Positions 1 to 8,016 of a stretch of 30,792 nt of DNA are shown piece after piece. The DNA lies in NCBI GenBank assembly GCA_009785015.1, contig WQXD01000011.1, positions 1 through 30,792 on the forward strand, read 5' to 3'. This DNA comes from Oscillospiraceae bacterium. Lineage in GTDB: Bacteria; Bacillota_A; Clostridia; Oscillospirales; WRJC01. The position numbers and the translations under genes are program-made. The stretch's first letter is position 1. Each line of letters opens with the position of its first letter. The notes under the pieces were generated by a model. The model made no database searches. It was given only the letters and a program-made list of their open reading frames with translations, and had not been told where the DNA came from.

Positions 1-2
1 AA

Positions 3-89
3 AAAGTCGAGTTAGTTGTGAAAATGGCTTTTCAAAATCCCAAATTACTGCGTTACAGAGACTTTTTTGGCTTAAATACTGACATTTGA
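3..89 (+). CDS. C-terminal tail of an upstream gene (partial, unidentified)
   Basis: An open frame enters from the left edge and runs 28 codons to TGA at 87-89. Its last residues read PKLLRYRDFFGLNTDI. The TGA shares its A with the ATG of the following ATPase gene (TGATG), an arrangement typical of translational coupling. I do not recognise the protein. An ATG at 24 would give only a 21-residue peptide, so a fragment of a larger gene is more likely. This could also be non-coding sequence that happens to be open. Confidence 0.3.
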   Translation, partial: KVELVVKMAFQNPKLLRYRDFFGLNTDI

Positions 90-1261
90 TGGATTTTTAT
101 CCTCACTATGCAAATCACGATTTAAAAATATTAGTTGGTATCCGCAGGTGCGGCAAGTCAATAATTTTGGAACAGATTATAGATGAATTGAAAGAGAGCG
201 GCATCAGCGATGCGCATATCATTTATGTCAATTTTGAATTTATTGAATTTGAAGAACTTACTGACTATAAAAAATTAAACGAATATATAAAAGAAAGAAT
301 ACGAGACGATGACTTATACTATTTATTTTTCGATGAAATTCAAAACGTCAAAAATTTTGAAAAAGTTATAAATTCTCTCCGGGCTTCACAAAAAGCGAGC
401 ATATTTATAACGGGTTCAAACAGCAGGCTTCTTTCCGATGAGCTTTCCACGGTTCTTTCGGGAAGGTATGTCGCTTTTAAAATCAATCCTTTATCGTTTA
501 AAGAAATTATCGAATTATTAGATATTAAGGAAATAACAGATGAAATAATATACGATTATATGAAATGGGGCAGCCTGCCGAACAGATTTGAATTTAAAGA
601 AGAAAAAGACATCAAAAATTATTTGCACGGGGTATTTGATTCTATCATACTTCGAGACGTAGTCCAAAGATTGAAAATTCGCGACGTTTTATTATTCAAT
701 CTGATCTTGCAATACATTATTGATACTATCGGGAGAGAATTTTCGTCTGAAAATATAATTAAATTTTTAAAAAGCGAGGGGCGGGATATATCGACGCAAA
801 CAGTTTATTCGTATTTGGACGGCTTGTGCAGGGCTTTATTGATCAGAAAAGCATATAGATATGACGTGCACGGAAAAGCGGTTCTTCGGACATTAAACAA
901 ATATTACGTTACGGACCTGGGCATCGCTCAAATAAAAAATCATAAAAAGTCAATAGATTGGAATTATGCGTTGGAAAATATTATTTACAACGAATTGCTG
1001 ATAAAAGGTTATGACGTTTATACCGGGAAAACCAAAAAAGGCGAAATCGATTTTGTGGCAATCAAAACAAATAGAAAGATTTATATTCAAGCCGCTTATA
1101 CCATATCAACTCCCGAGACAAAAGCCCGCGAATTTGGAGCTTATGAAAATGTAGACGATAATTATCCGAAATATGTCATAACGCTCGATAAACCCGAAAC
1201 AGAAATAAACGGGATAAACCAAATTAATTTGTTAAAATTTTTATTGGAGGATTATTTTTAA
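89..1261 (+). CDS. AAA-type ATP-binding protein with DUF4143-like C-terminal half
   Basis: A 390-residue P-loop ATPase. Walker A is GIRRCGKS at residues 17-24, and Walker B is LYYLFFDE at 76-83. The middle carries TGSNSRLL, a typical sensor segment of this AAA family. The C-terminal part contains KKGEIDFVAI followed by KIYIQAAY, which resembles the PDDEXK-like nuclease remnant of DUF4143 proteins. Such proteins are common accessory genes in Firmicutes and Bacteroidetes and have no firmly established role. ATG at 89 is preferred over TTG at 86 because it overlaps the upstream stop as TGATG; no clear Shine-Dalgarno is visible. The family usually has a few more residues before the P-loop, so the N-terminus may be trimmed. 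The uroporphyrinogen-decarboxylase-like gene starts 11 bases downstream. Confidence 0.85.
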   Translation: MDFYPHYANHDLKILVGIRRCGKSIILEQIIDELKESGISDAHIIYVNFEFIEFEELTDYKKLNEYIKERIRDDDLYYLFFDEIQNVKNFEKVINSLRASQKASIFITGSNSRLLSDELSTVLSGRYVAFKINPLSFKEIIELLDIKEITDEIIYDYMKWGSLPNRFEFKEEKDIKNYLHGVFDSIILRDVVQRLKIRDVLLFNLILQYIIDTIGREFSSENIIKFLKSEGRDISTQTVYSYLDGLCRALLIRKAYRYDVHGKAVLRTLNKYYVTDLGIAQIKNHKKSIDWNYALENIIYNELLIKGYDVYTGKTKKGEIDFVAIKTNRKIYIQAAYTISTPETKAREFGAYENVDDNYPKYVITLDKPETEINGINQINLLKFLLEDYF

Positions 1262-1272
1262 CTATAATTTTT

Positions 1273-2370
1273 ATGATAAAAATATTTGAAAGAGACGAAC
1301 TCACAAAAAAAGAGAGGGTTTTGCGGACGCTGCAGCATTTGGATGTAGACAGGGTAGCTCTTCACGACCAGCTGAGCTACAATCCCGGCGTGATTTCAAT
1401 GTATACAAGAAAGCGCATAGAGGGGTTCAACTATACGGCAGAAGATATAGGCAAAACAATCTCCGCGGCGCTTGATTCCTGCTTTCCGTTTTTTGCCCCG
1501 TGCGGGACTGCCGGATATACGGACGGGTACGGTTTTGTGTTTTTGAACGACAACTGGACAAGATGGCATATCAGCCGCCCTTTTTCCGAAGAGCACGGCG
1601 CAAAAGAATGGCTGTGCGGGCATACCGCAAATTTGACGCGCCAGCTCAAAGAATTTGACGCCGGTTCCTACCGCGAATCATACGGCGAATATATGCGGCC
1701 CATGAAAAGCCTTGCCGGCGAAACAGTCATCATAGATATAACCGGCACGGGATTTTGCGATGTATATGACCGCATGGGGCTGGAAATATTTTCGTTTTTT
1801 CAGCTCGAATATCCCGATATATTTGAGGAATACATGGAAGTCTCGACGGAATTGTCGATATGTAAAGCAAATACCTCCGTACACGCCGAATTTACGCCCG
1901 CGGTTTTGATTGCGGAAGATTTCGCCACAAAACAGGGGCCCATATTCAGCCTTGAATTTTTGAACAGGTTTCATTTCCCGTATGTGAAACGCCTTGTCAA
2001 AGCCCTGCATGAAAACGGCGTTTATGTGATCTATCACAGCGACGGAAACTACAAAAAATCAATTCCCGAACTTATGGGGTGCGGCGTCGACGGCTTTTAT
2101 TGCCTTGAGCCGAATTGCGGAATGGATATAGTGGAGCTGAAAAACGAATACCCCGAAATGGTGTGGTCGGGCGGAGTCGACGGCGTCGATTTGCTGGAGA
2201 GGGGAACGCCCGAGCAGGTGCGCGAAGAAGTCCGCAGGCATATAACCGAAACAAACGCGCTTAAAACGGGCGGCATGATGATCGCCTCATCAAGCGAAAT
2301 CAACCCGCCGGTCAAACCCGAAAACTTTCGCGCCATGGTTGAGGCGACCGATAGCTGCAGAATGTGGTAA
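1273..2370 (+). CDS. uroporphyrinogen decarboxylase (URO-D) family protein
   Basis: A 365-residue protein of the URO-D TIM-barrel family. Recognisable features are the N-terminal KKERVLRTLQHLDVDRV, the central LIAEDFATKQGPIFSLEFL, the HSDGNY loop, and the C-terminal WSGGVDGVDLL segment. True heme-pathway HemE is unlikely: the arginine-rich substrate signature is absent and there are no heme genes nearby. The HxC zinc motif of corrinoid methyltransferases (MtaA/CmuA type) is also missing, because the position reads HSD. It probably belongs to the catabolic subgroup often found beside sugar or aromatic degradation genes in Clostridia; its substrate is unknown. The nearest GGAGG lies about 22 bases upstream of the ATG, which is too far, so translation may be coupled to the preceding gene or begin at another codon. 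Confidence 0.8.
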   Translation: MIKIFERDELTKKERVLRTLQHLDVDRVALHDQLSYNPGVISMYTRKRIEGFNYTAEDIGKTISAALDSCFPFFAPCGTAGYTDGYGFVFLNDNWTRWHISRPFSEEHGAKEWLCGHTANLTRQLKEFDAGSYRESYGEYMRPMKSLAGETVIIDITGTGFCDVYDRMGLEIFSFFQLEYPDIFEEYMEVSTELSICKANTSVHAEFTPAVLIAEDFATKQGPIFSLEFLNRFHFPYVKRLVKALHENGVYVIYHSDGNYKKSIPELMGCGVDGFYCLEPNCGMDIVELKNEYPEMVWSGGVDGVDLLERGTPEQVREEVRRHITETNALKTGGMMIASSSEINPPVKPENFRAMVEATDSCRMW

Positions 2371-2466
2371 ATGCGAAATTAATTGGAATGGATTACAATG
2401 TAAAGGAAAGATTTGCAACAGGGAAAAGTTTATAACTTTTTGGTTAGGCAACAGAAAACTGTACAA

Positions 2467-2995
2467 TGCCGGCGCTTTTTTATTTTTCGCCAGCAATCCC
2501 TGAACACGGTCAAAAAGTTTTTTCGATATGATTGGGGGTACCCCGTCAAGCTTTACGATATCGCGGTAGCGTAATTCGCCTATATAGCGCCTGTTTTTCA
2601 ATATAGTATTGATTATATTATATGTAATCGCCCCGCCGCGAATAGATCGAATACCACGTTTTGTCAATTTATCAATAATTTCTTTTACGGATGATCCGTT
2701 GGCGTATAAAGTAAAAATCTCCATCATAACAGGCGCGGCAATCGGGTCGATTTGAAAATGCTGCTCGGGGTCGATTATATATCCCATCGGAATATTGCCG
2801 CCGTTATATTTGTTTTTCAGGGCGTTTTCGGTCATGCCGCGAACTACTTTTTCACCGAGTTCCACGCTGAAAAATTCCGCATACCCTTCGAGCAGCGATT
2901 CGAGCAAAATGCCCGTTGAATCGGCGGCGATAATTTCTGTCGCCGAAACAACGCGGACGCCGTTTGGAATATCTTGCGTAAATTACAGCTTTCAT
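2467..2995 (-). pseudogene. serine site-specific recombinase, internally deleted and C-terminally truncated
   Basis: The minus strand begins with ATG at 2995 and reads MKAVIYARYSK, the classic start of large serine recombinases including the catalytic serine. After about eleven codons the frame changes to NGVRVVSATE and then ILLESLLEGYAEFF, which is the end of the resolvase domain. The next part is the Recombinase domain (GGNIPMGY, YIGELRYRDIV, LLAKNKKAPA). About 100 residues of the catalytic domain are therefore deleted, with a frameshift at the joint near 2965. After KNKKAPA the zinc-ribbon and coiled-coil segment is gone, and the frame runs on as unrelated sequence overlapping the end of the URO-D gene. 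The ATG overlaps the stop of the nuclease gene as ATGA, so the intact ancestor was probably the last gene of that operon. It is non-functional as a recombinase. Confidence 0.85.
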
Positions 2996-4026
2996 TCGGT
3001 TTCACCCTCAATTTCATACTTGGCTTTTATACGTTTCTCAATATCCTCAGCCGACGGCAGAGTATCTGCCAATTCCTCAGGGACAAAATCGGATAATCTA
3101 TATTCGCTGACTCCTATCGGTTTATTTATATCCTTCAACGCATATTCGGCGGTCAATTTATCCCGTTCCTTGCACAATATAATCCCGATAGACGGATTGT
3201 CGGTTTCGTGTTTCATCATATCGTCAACGGCGGATAAATAAAAATTTAACTTGCCCGCATACTCGGGCTTGAATTTTCCTGCTTTAAGTTCAATCACCAC
3301 ATAACAGCGAAGTTTTGTGTTATAAAATAATAAATCGATATAAAAATCATCGTTTCCGACCGTTAAATGATATTGATTACCCATAAATGCGAACCCTGTT
3401 CCCAATTCGAGCAGAGTCTTGGTTATATTAGCCACTAATTCGTTTTCGATTTCCCGTTCTATCATCTCTTCCCTGATTTCGATAAAATCAAAAACATAAG
3501 GATTTTTAAGCGTATCTCTCGCCAGTTCACTTTGCGGCGACGGCAGATTTCGCTTGAAATTATCCGCCTTTTCTGCCAATACCTGCCGTTCATATAGTTT
3601 TATTTCAATCTGATGAACTAAAACATCCCTTGACCAACCGTTTTCGAGGATTTTATTTCCATACCATAAATATTTTTCTTTATCGGAAATTTTATCCATT
3701 AACGCCTGATTGTGATACCATGTCAAATCTGCAAGCGGCACTTGCAGATTTTCAAAATCATTGAAAAATTCGGCAAATCTGCGCATATATCTCAAATTGC
3801 GAACGGAATAACCTTTGGCGTTCGGAAATTCCAGTTTTATATCGCGGGCAAGGTTTTCCACAAAACTTTTGCCGTATTCGCTGTTCTCGATTATGATTTT
3901 TCCGATATTCCAATACAGGATAATTTGCTCGCGGTTAATACCCAAAACCGCTTTGTATTGCGCCGCGTGAATTTGAGTTTTTATGTTTTCCAGGATTTCA
4001 AAATATTTATTATTGTTTATCAGCAT
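2992..4026 (-). CDS. YhcG/DUF1016-type PDDEXK nuclease-domain protein
   Basis: A 344-residue member of the DUF1016 (YhcG) family. The N-terminal helical DUF1016 region includes ILYWNIGKIIIE, YSVRNLRYMRRFAEFF, LTWYHNQALM and the KNPYVFDFI linker. The C-terminal PDDEXK nuclease core shows NDDFYIDLLFYN (Asp231) and YVVIELKAGKF (Glu246, Lys248). The active-site residues are all present, so it is probably functional. Members are widespread on mobile islands and near restriction systems; their role is not settled, and a DNA repair or defence function is often suggested. The ATG at 4026 lies a few bases after the stop of the frameshifted small gene, and its own stop overlaps the recombinase ATG, so the three form one operon driven by the promoter at 4407-4435. 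Confidence 0.9.
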   Translation of the reverse strand: MLINNNKYFEILENIKTQIHAAQYKAVLGINREQIILYWNIGKIIIENSEYGKSFVENLARDIKLEFPNAKGYSVRNLRYMRRFAEFFNDFENLQVPLADLTWYHNQALMDKISDKEKYLWYGNKILENGWSRDVLVHQIEIKLYERQVLAEKADNFKRNLPSPQSELARDTLKNPYVFDFIEIREEMIEREIENELVANITKTLLELGTGFAFMGNQYHLTVGNDDFYIDLLFYNTKLRCYVVIELKAGKFKPEYAGKLNFYLSAVDDMMKHETDNPSIGIILCKERDKLTAEYALKDINKPIGVSEYRLSDFVPEELADTLPSAEDIEKRIKAKYEIEGETE

Positions 4027-4032
4027 TATTTA

Positions 4033-4348
4033 TCACCGTTTCCCTTCATCTGAAGTCATACGAATTTCAAGTGAGCCATCGCGAAGTTTTTTTTCAAAAA
4101 TTATTTGCATTTTTTGACTTTGTGTATCATCAAAAGATTCAGACAACGAAGATTTGTTAAACAATCGAATAAAACTCTCGGTATATTCTTTCTTGCGTTG
4201 GGAACGACTTAACGAATAATATTTTTTATTTTGATATGTATTTAAGTCAACATTTGGATATGACCGAATAGCCGCGCTAAGTTCATCAACAAGTATTTTT
4301 TAAAGCCTGTTCTAATGTTTGCGATGAGTTGTCAATTAATCGTGACAT
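4033..4348 (-). pseudogene. small unidentified gene with a one-base frameshift
   Basis: The start is ATG at 4348 behind a strong AAGGAG. The first frame, MSRLIDNSSQTLEQALK, meets TGA at 4286-4288. Removing one base from the run of six A on the minus strand (4296-4301) joins it to a downstream frame. That frame reads ILVDELSAAIRSYPNV, contains LSRSQRKKEYTESFIRLF, and ends at TGA 4033-4035 just before the nuclease gene. The joined product would be about 104 residues and is hydrophilic. I do not recognise the family. The second frame stays open for more than 80 codons, which argues for a real gene carrying a recent indel or a base error in a homopolymer. A -1 slip at the TTTAAAA heptamer would lead into the wrong frame. 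Confidence 0.6.
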
Positions 4349-4406
4349 AATAATCTCCTTATAATACAGACATGATTTGGCTTCGTATGAACTTAATATT
4401 TAATAA

Positions 4407-4435
4407 ATTATAACAGAAAAATCAAAATTTATCAA
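4407..4435 (-). promoter_or_regulatory. sigma-70-type promoter of the small gene - nuclease operon
   Basis: On the minus strand TTGATA (4430-4435) and TATAAT (4407-4412) are separated by 17 bases. They lie about 60 bases upstream of the ATG at 4348. The rest of 4349-4488 is very AT-rich and shows no gene. Confidence 0.7.
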
Positions 4436-4488
4436 CAAATATTATATTTATTTTGCAAAAATTTTCAAATTATTACATAATCGAAAAT

Positions 4489-4526
4489 AAAAATGGTTAA
4501 TACAATCAAAGCTATTAACCATTTTT
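4489..4526. terminator. bidirectional-looking hairpin (13-bp stem)
   Basis: AAAAATGGTTAAT (4489-4501) pairs perfectly with ATTAACCATTTTT (4514-4526) around a 12-base loop. T-rich tracts flank both sides. It lies between the end of the dehydrogenase fragment and the promoter of the nuclease operon, so it could serve as a second terminator for minus-strand transcripts. The stem is AT-rich and therefore weak. Confidence 0.45.
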
Positions 4527-4560
4527 GATTTTGTAATTATCTTAATTTTAAAAACACAAC

Positions 4561-4610
4561 AAAAACCCGAACGCCTCGCCGATGATTTTTACGTCCGGCG
4601 GAGAGTTCGG
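4561..4610 (-). terminator. intrinsic terminator after the dehydrogenase fragment
   Basis: On the minus strand CCGAAC...CGCCG pairs with CGGCG...GTTCGG (4605-4610 with 4567-4572 and 4596-4600 with 4577-4581), with a few internal mismatches. It is followed directly by GTTTTTGTTGTG, a U-rich tail. This is suitable as the terminator of the minus-strand gene ending at 4713. Between 4611 and 4712 I see no gene, only one arm of the inverted repeat described separately. Confidence 0.55.
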
Positions 4611-4627
4611 ATTATTGGGTTTTGGCA

Positions 4628-4663
4628 GGGGGTAAGGGTTACTATACCTTTACCTCTACGAAT
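4628..4663 (+). repeat. left arm of a degenerate inverted repeat
   Basis: This 36-base stretch, with core GGGTTACTATACCTTTACC, resembles the reverse complement of 6159-6194, with core GGGATAATATACCTTTTACC. Roughly three quarters of positions agree and one or two small indels are needed. The two arms enclose the truncated dehydrogenase and the truncated DeoR gene. They may be worn ends of a mobile or rearranged segment; chance similarity of AT-rich sequence cannot be excluded. Confidence 0.35.
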
Positions 4664-4712
4664 CGGATTTCGTACATTTCAAGGAGAGTTACACGCCTAT
4701 GGCAAATATGAA

Positions 4713-5552
4713 TTAAAAATGTTTTGCGTTGCTCAATAAAAAATGCTCCGCTTCAGCGCACCACAAACCATTTTTTTGTGCGATAATATTACCTAATTCT
4801 TTCAGAAGTGGATCCTCTGAATTTACCATTTCCGTGATAGCGGTCAACGGCATATTGATGTGGTTATAAATTAAAATTTTTCCCGCGCGGATATTTGGAA
4901 GATTAAGCGTGGCATCTATCACTGCATTAAGACCTCCCACATGAGAAATCATGTTTACCGGGTTTATCGTTCCTTTTGCCATGAGGTCAAGTGCTTCAAT
5001 CATATCTTTTGTAGTGCCACCTGAATTACCCGCTACATGGGTCAAAAGATAATGGACGTTATAGAAATTTATTTGCGCTGTAAAATTTGGGTCGGATGGG
5101 CCGGAAAAGAAGTTAAGACAACCATCGTGTCCTAATAGCGCGTCTGCTTGTTCGACGATTGATGAAAAAGGAGCGTAAACATATACATCATCATAACCAC
5201 CGCCAGCTATGTCGCGCATTGTAGTTACCGAAGCAATAAATTCGGTTGTATGGAGATAGGTAAGTTTAACACCCCGTTCTGCCGCATATTCAGGAGGATA
5301 TAACATTTCTGCGCGTGTAAGGCGAGCATCGTTACCGGGCGCGGTTTCGGTGACAGTTATTATTGAAGGACGCCGTGGACCATTCAACGCATAATCGATT
5401 GCGCCAAGACCCATTGGGCCTGTACCTCCAAGAATAGCCATTTTTCCATTTTCCTTGATTCCCATAATATGGATATAATCACCTATTTTAGTATGATAGT
5501 TTACGTTAAATCCACCAAGCTGCGCGATTAAATCAATTACGGTGGAAGTATT
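4713..5552 (-). pseudogene. zinc-dependent sugar-phosphate dehydrogenase fragment (L-sorbose-1-phosphate reductase-like)
   Basis: The open frame from ATG 5465 gives 250 residues. The same frame continues upstream with family-like sequence (LIAQLGGFNVNYHTKIGDYI) until a TGA at 5553-5555. The body contains KMAILGGTGPMGLGAIDYAL, a Rossmann GGxGPMG signature, then GGYDDVYVYAPFSSIVEQA and HVAGNSGGTTKDM. This resembles the C-terminal cofactor-binding half of L-sorbose-1-phosphate reductases, which are about 400 residues long. The N-terminal catalytic, zinc-binding half is missing, so activity is not expected. It is divergent from a truncated DeoR gene, the usual regulator of such operons, suggesting the remains of a sugar-alcohol island. 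The family name is by motif resemblance only. Confidence 0.65.
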
Positions 5553-5651
5553 TCACACTGTGCATATAATTGAATGAAAACATGCAGAATCGCGCATAAC
5601 ATCTTAACATATCAATACTCTTAAATTGGTAATTAACGAAAGGAATATATT

Positions 5652-6077
5652 ATGAGTGCGTTTGAACGTCGTTTCGAAATTGCTGAACAACTAAAAAAAG
5701 CTAACAAAGTGAACGTAGAAACACTCGCAAAACAATTTTTTGTTTGCGAGTCAACAATACGTCGCGATCTCGACCGCCTTGTGCGTGATGGTATGGCTAA
5801 ACGTACATATGGCGGGGCTGTTCTGCTTGATAATTCGACAAGCGATTTGCCTATGCTCATACGCGAACGAGAAAATATTGAAATAAAAAACGCCATTGCG
5901 CGTCAAGCTGCGGAATTTATTCACGACGGGGATACAATTTTCATGGATACAAGCAGCACAGTTATGGCTCTTGTACCATTTTTAAAAAAGTTCACGGGTT
6001 TGACAGTCGTTACTTATGTGATAAAGGATAAACAATTTTTAAATTCGAAACCAAAACAAACACCTATGAAATATTAG
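5652..6077 (+). pseudogene. DeoR-family transcriptional regulator, C-terminally truncated
   Basis: The product has 141 residues, whereas DeoR repressors usually have about 250. The N-terminal helix-turn-helix is complete: RRFEIAEQL, VNVETLAKQFFVCESTIRRDLDRL, then MAKRTYGGAVL. The start of the sugar-phosphate-sensing domain follows (DGDTIFMDTSSTVMALVPFL, FTGLTVVTYV). After TVVTY the sequence diverges into KDKQFLNSKPKQ and stops inside the left arm of a terminator hairpin. The DNA-binding part may still be made, but effector sensing would be lost. ATG 5652 has AAAGGAAT upstream. It was probably the repressor of the neighbouring divergent dehydrogenase gene. Confidence 0.8.
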
Positions 6078-6099
6078 GTGTCTGTTTTGGTTTTTATTT
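6048..6099 (+). terminator. strong intrinsic terminator
   Basis: AAACCAAAACAAACACCTA (6048-6066) pairs with TAGGTGTCTGTTTTGGTTT (6075-6093) with one mismatch, around an 8-base loop. A T-rich tail follows. It overlaps the last codons of the truncated DeoR frame, which suggests that the coding sequence was joined by deletion directly to a pre-existing terminator. Confidence 0.8.
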
Positions 6100-6158
6100 T
6101 GCGCCTTAATTATAGGGGAACAAAACCTTTAAACGCGCCTGCGGAAGTTTGTTACGCT

Positions 6159-6194
6159 ATTCGAGGGTAAAAGGTATATTATCCCTACCCACCC
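6159..6194 (-). repeat. right arm of a degenerate inverted repeat
   Basis: Partner of 4628-4663 (see there). The surrounding stretch 6100-6329 contains no gene that I can see. A small AGGG/CCCT hairpin follows at about 6201-6215. Confidence 0.35.
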
Positions 6195-6329
6195 ACTTTT
6201 GAGGGCTGAAACCCTTGATTTTACGCGAATTTTTTATGCTTAAATGTCTACATCTACGTGTTTGAAAATAGTTTGCTTTATGTCCGTTTTGTAAATATTT
6301 TTCCGAATTATAAAAATGTCCTTGACAAA

Positions 6330-7832
6330 TCAATTGGAATGGACTTCTATTGTTTTATCCATTTTTGACTGTACGGCCGGTTTCACTTTTTCGATTGCGG
6401 ATACTATGGCAGTCGTGTTCCGCTTTTCATACAATCCGTTTATAGTTGTGATCATTCCCCAGTCGTACATCTGGTCGATTGTGAACATGCGGTTTCTCAG
6501 TATGATATCGAGCATCGCCGAAGATTCCTCGTCGCGCAGGTATTTGCCCTCGAGAGTTATGTCGTAAAACGCCGGGGTGAGCGTATTCATGGATTCGGCG
6601 CACAGCGCCTCCAGAATAAACCCGGTGCGCTCCGGGTTGGGATTTGTGGCCGGAATGCAAATCATGCTGCTCGCGTTATGAGACGCTTTGATATAATATT
6701 TATCCTGCGTCTCGTCGAGCTTTGCCTGAGGCAATATGCCGAAATTCACGTCCGACGCCCGCATCCGCGCCACGAGTTGGAGCACTTCGGCCAAAAACAG
6801 CGCGCGGTTATCCTCAAAAATATTTTGAATCAACGCAGGGCCGACGGGACCGCCCGTCGCTTTTGCCGTCCATTCGTTGGACAACAATACCGTGACTTTA
6901 TCCGAGAGCAGTTCCATTGTCTTTTCCAAAACCGTAATTGAGCGGGGCGTGTCCGCGATAAGCCTTGGCAAATCTTTTTCGTCCTTGTCCACTACATTCT
7001 GTCCGGCTCCGTGGTACATCATGCTGATATTGTTTCCCGAACAAGCCAAACCGTAAAGATCGTGGGGCCCTGGTGCGCCGTCGCCGTCAAGGTCTTTTGA
7101 AACCTGACGTACCATTTGGGTCAATTTGTCAAGCGTCCATTTGTTTTCGGCCACCAACAAATACGGATCTTCGAGTCCGAAATCGGCGACCAGTTTTTTG
7201 TTGAAAAGCAGGATGTAGGAACCGCTCGCGGGGAGTATGCCTATATCCCCCGTGGTAGCGTATAATTTATTGTTAAGCGACAAATCGCGCTCAGCCGCTT
7301 TATCCCACCAAAGCGCGTTCAGATCCAGATTCGGAACATCATATAGGTTGAGCAGATAGCCGCCGTCAATCAGCGAGCTTAATTTGTAGAAATGGTAACT
7401 GAGCGCGTCATAGGGGCTGTCTCCGGCATCTAAAATTTTCCGCACGGCGGAAGCCTCCTCGTTTGCGGCGGTGGAACGGATTTCCGTGATTTTAATATTA
7501 TATTTATCTTCGATATAAATGTTGCGCCTGTAAACTGCGTCGTTTATCGGTTCTCCGTTTTCCTGTTCGGCGTATATATCCGCCGCCTGCCATTCGGCGG
7601 CGTGTTCGCCGCGGACAAAGAAACAAAATTCATATCCGCCGAAATCGCGGTCATCGAGCCGGGGCGCCGCTTTTTCCGGTATTTGGTCGATTGACGTTTC
7701 CGTATCCGCCGGGGCAGGGCCATGGGACATATCATCCGGGTTTTTTTCCGCCGCGTCGCCGCACGCGGCGAAAACAAAGGCCATATACATTAAAATGACA
7801 ATGACAGAAAGTATTATAATATACCGTTTCAT
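6330..7832 (-). CDS. extracellular solute-binding lipoprotein (ABC transporter family 1 type)
   Basis: A 500-residue protein. The N-terminus MKRYIIILSVIVILMYMAFVF is a lipoprotein signal ending at FAAC, with Cys24 as the lipidation site, followed by a charged linker rich in D, E and P. The body (GGYLLNLYDVPNLDLNALWW, PASGSYILLFNKKLV, ENKWTLDKLTQMV, DGAPGPHDLYGLA) is typical of large carbohydrate-binding proteins of ABC importers in Clostridia. It would sit on the outer face of the membrane and capture an oligosaccharide or sugar. No permease or ATPase genes are next to it, so it must share a transporter encoded elsewhere. ATG 7832 is chosen over TTG 7850 because AAGGGG lies 8 bases upstream and the signal peptide then begins correctly. 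Confidence 0.85.
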   Translation of the reverse strand: MKRYIIILSVIVILMYMAFVFAACGDAAEKNPDDMSHGPAPADTETSIDQIPEKAAPRLDDRDFGGYEFCFFVRGEHAAEWQAADIYAEQENGEPINDAVYRRNIYIEDKYNIKITEIRSTAANEEASAVRKILDAGDSPYDALSYHFYKLSSLIDGGYLLNLYDVPNLDLNALWWDKAAERDLSLNNKLYATTGDIGILPASGSYILLFNKKLVADFGLEDPYLLVAENKWTLDKLTQMVRQVSKDLDGDGAPGPHDLYGLACSGNNISMMYHGAGQNVVDKDEKDLPRLIADTPRSITVLEKTMELLSDKVTVLLSNEWTAKATGGPVGPALIQNIFEDNRALFLAEVLQLVARMRASDVNFGILPQAKLDETQDKYYIKASHNASSMICIPATNPNPERTGFILEALCAESMNTLTPAFYDITLEGKYLRDEESSAMLDIILRNRMFTIDQMYDWGMITTINGLYEKRNTTAIVSAIEKVKPAVQSKMDKTIEVHSN

Positions 7833-7871
7833 GTGTAATTCCCCTTGCAATATTGTTGTTTATTGATTTAA

Positions 7872-7900
7872 ATAATAGCATATCCGTCAAAATAATGCAA
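7872..7900 (-). promoter_or_regulatory. promoter of the solute-binding protein gene
   Basis: On the minus strand TTGCAT (7895-7900) and TATTAT (7872-7877) have a 17-base spacer. They lie about 40 bases upstream of the start codon. Confidence 0.5.
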
Positions 7901-7902
7901 TA

Positions 7903-7914
7903 GTGAAATTTCAC
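7903..7914. promoter_or_regulatory. perfect palindrome GTGAAATTTCAC, candidate operator
   Basis: A 12-base perfect palindrome lies directly upstream of the -35 box of the solute-binding protein gene and about 35 bases upstream of the -35 box of the divergent isomerase operon. This is a suitable position for a shared regulator. No second copy and no regulator gene were noticed nearby, so its function is inferred from position only. Confidence 0.4.
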
Positions 7915-7948
7915 ATACTGTATTGTTATTTTTTGTGAATATTGTCCA

Positions 7949-7977
7949 TTGAATTATTTTGTCGACTGTGATATTAT
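7949..7977 (+). promoter_or_regulatory. promoter of the isomerase - cupin - oxidoreductase operon
   Basis: TTGAAT (7949-7954) and TATTAT (7972-7977) have a 17-base spacer, about 40 bases before the ATG at 8017. Confidence 0.5.
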
Positions 7978-8016
7978 GATTGAAAACGGTTTTATTAAAA
8001 AAGGCGGATTGTTAAA

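Noticed and set aside
2290..2466. Extension of the recombinase frame into the end of the URO-D gene
   Set aside because: Similarity to recombinases ends at KNKKAPA; beyond this the frame is antisense to a real gene.
4286..4301. Programmed -1 frameshift at the TTTAAAA heptamer of the small gene
   Set aside because: The heptamer is in the proper phase, but a -1 slip enters a frame different from the long downstream one; a +1 change is needed. An indel or base error is simpler.
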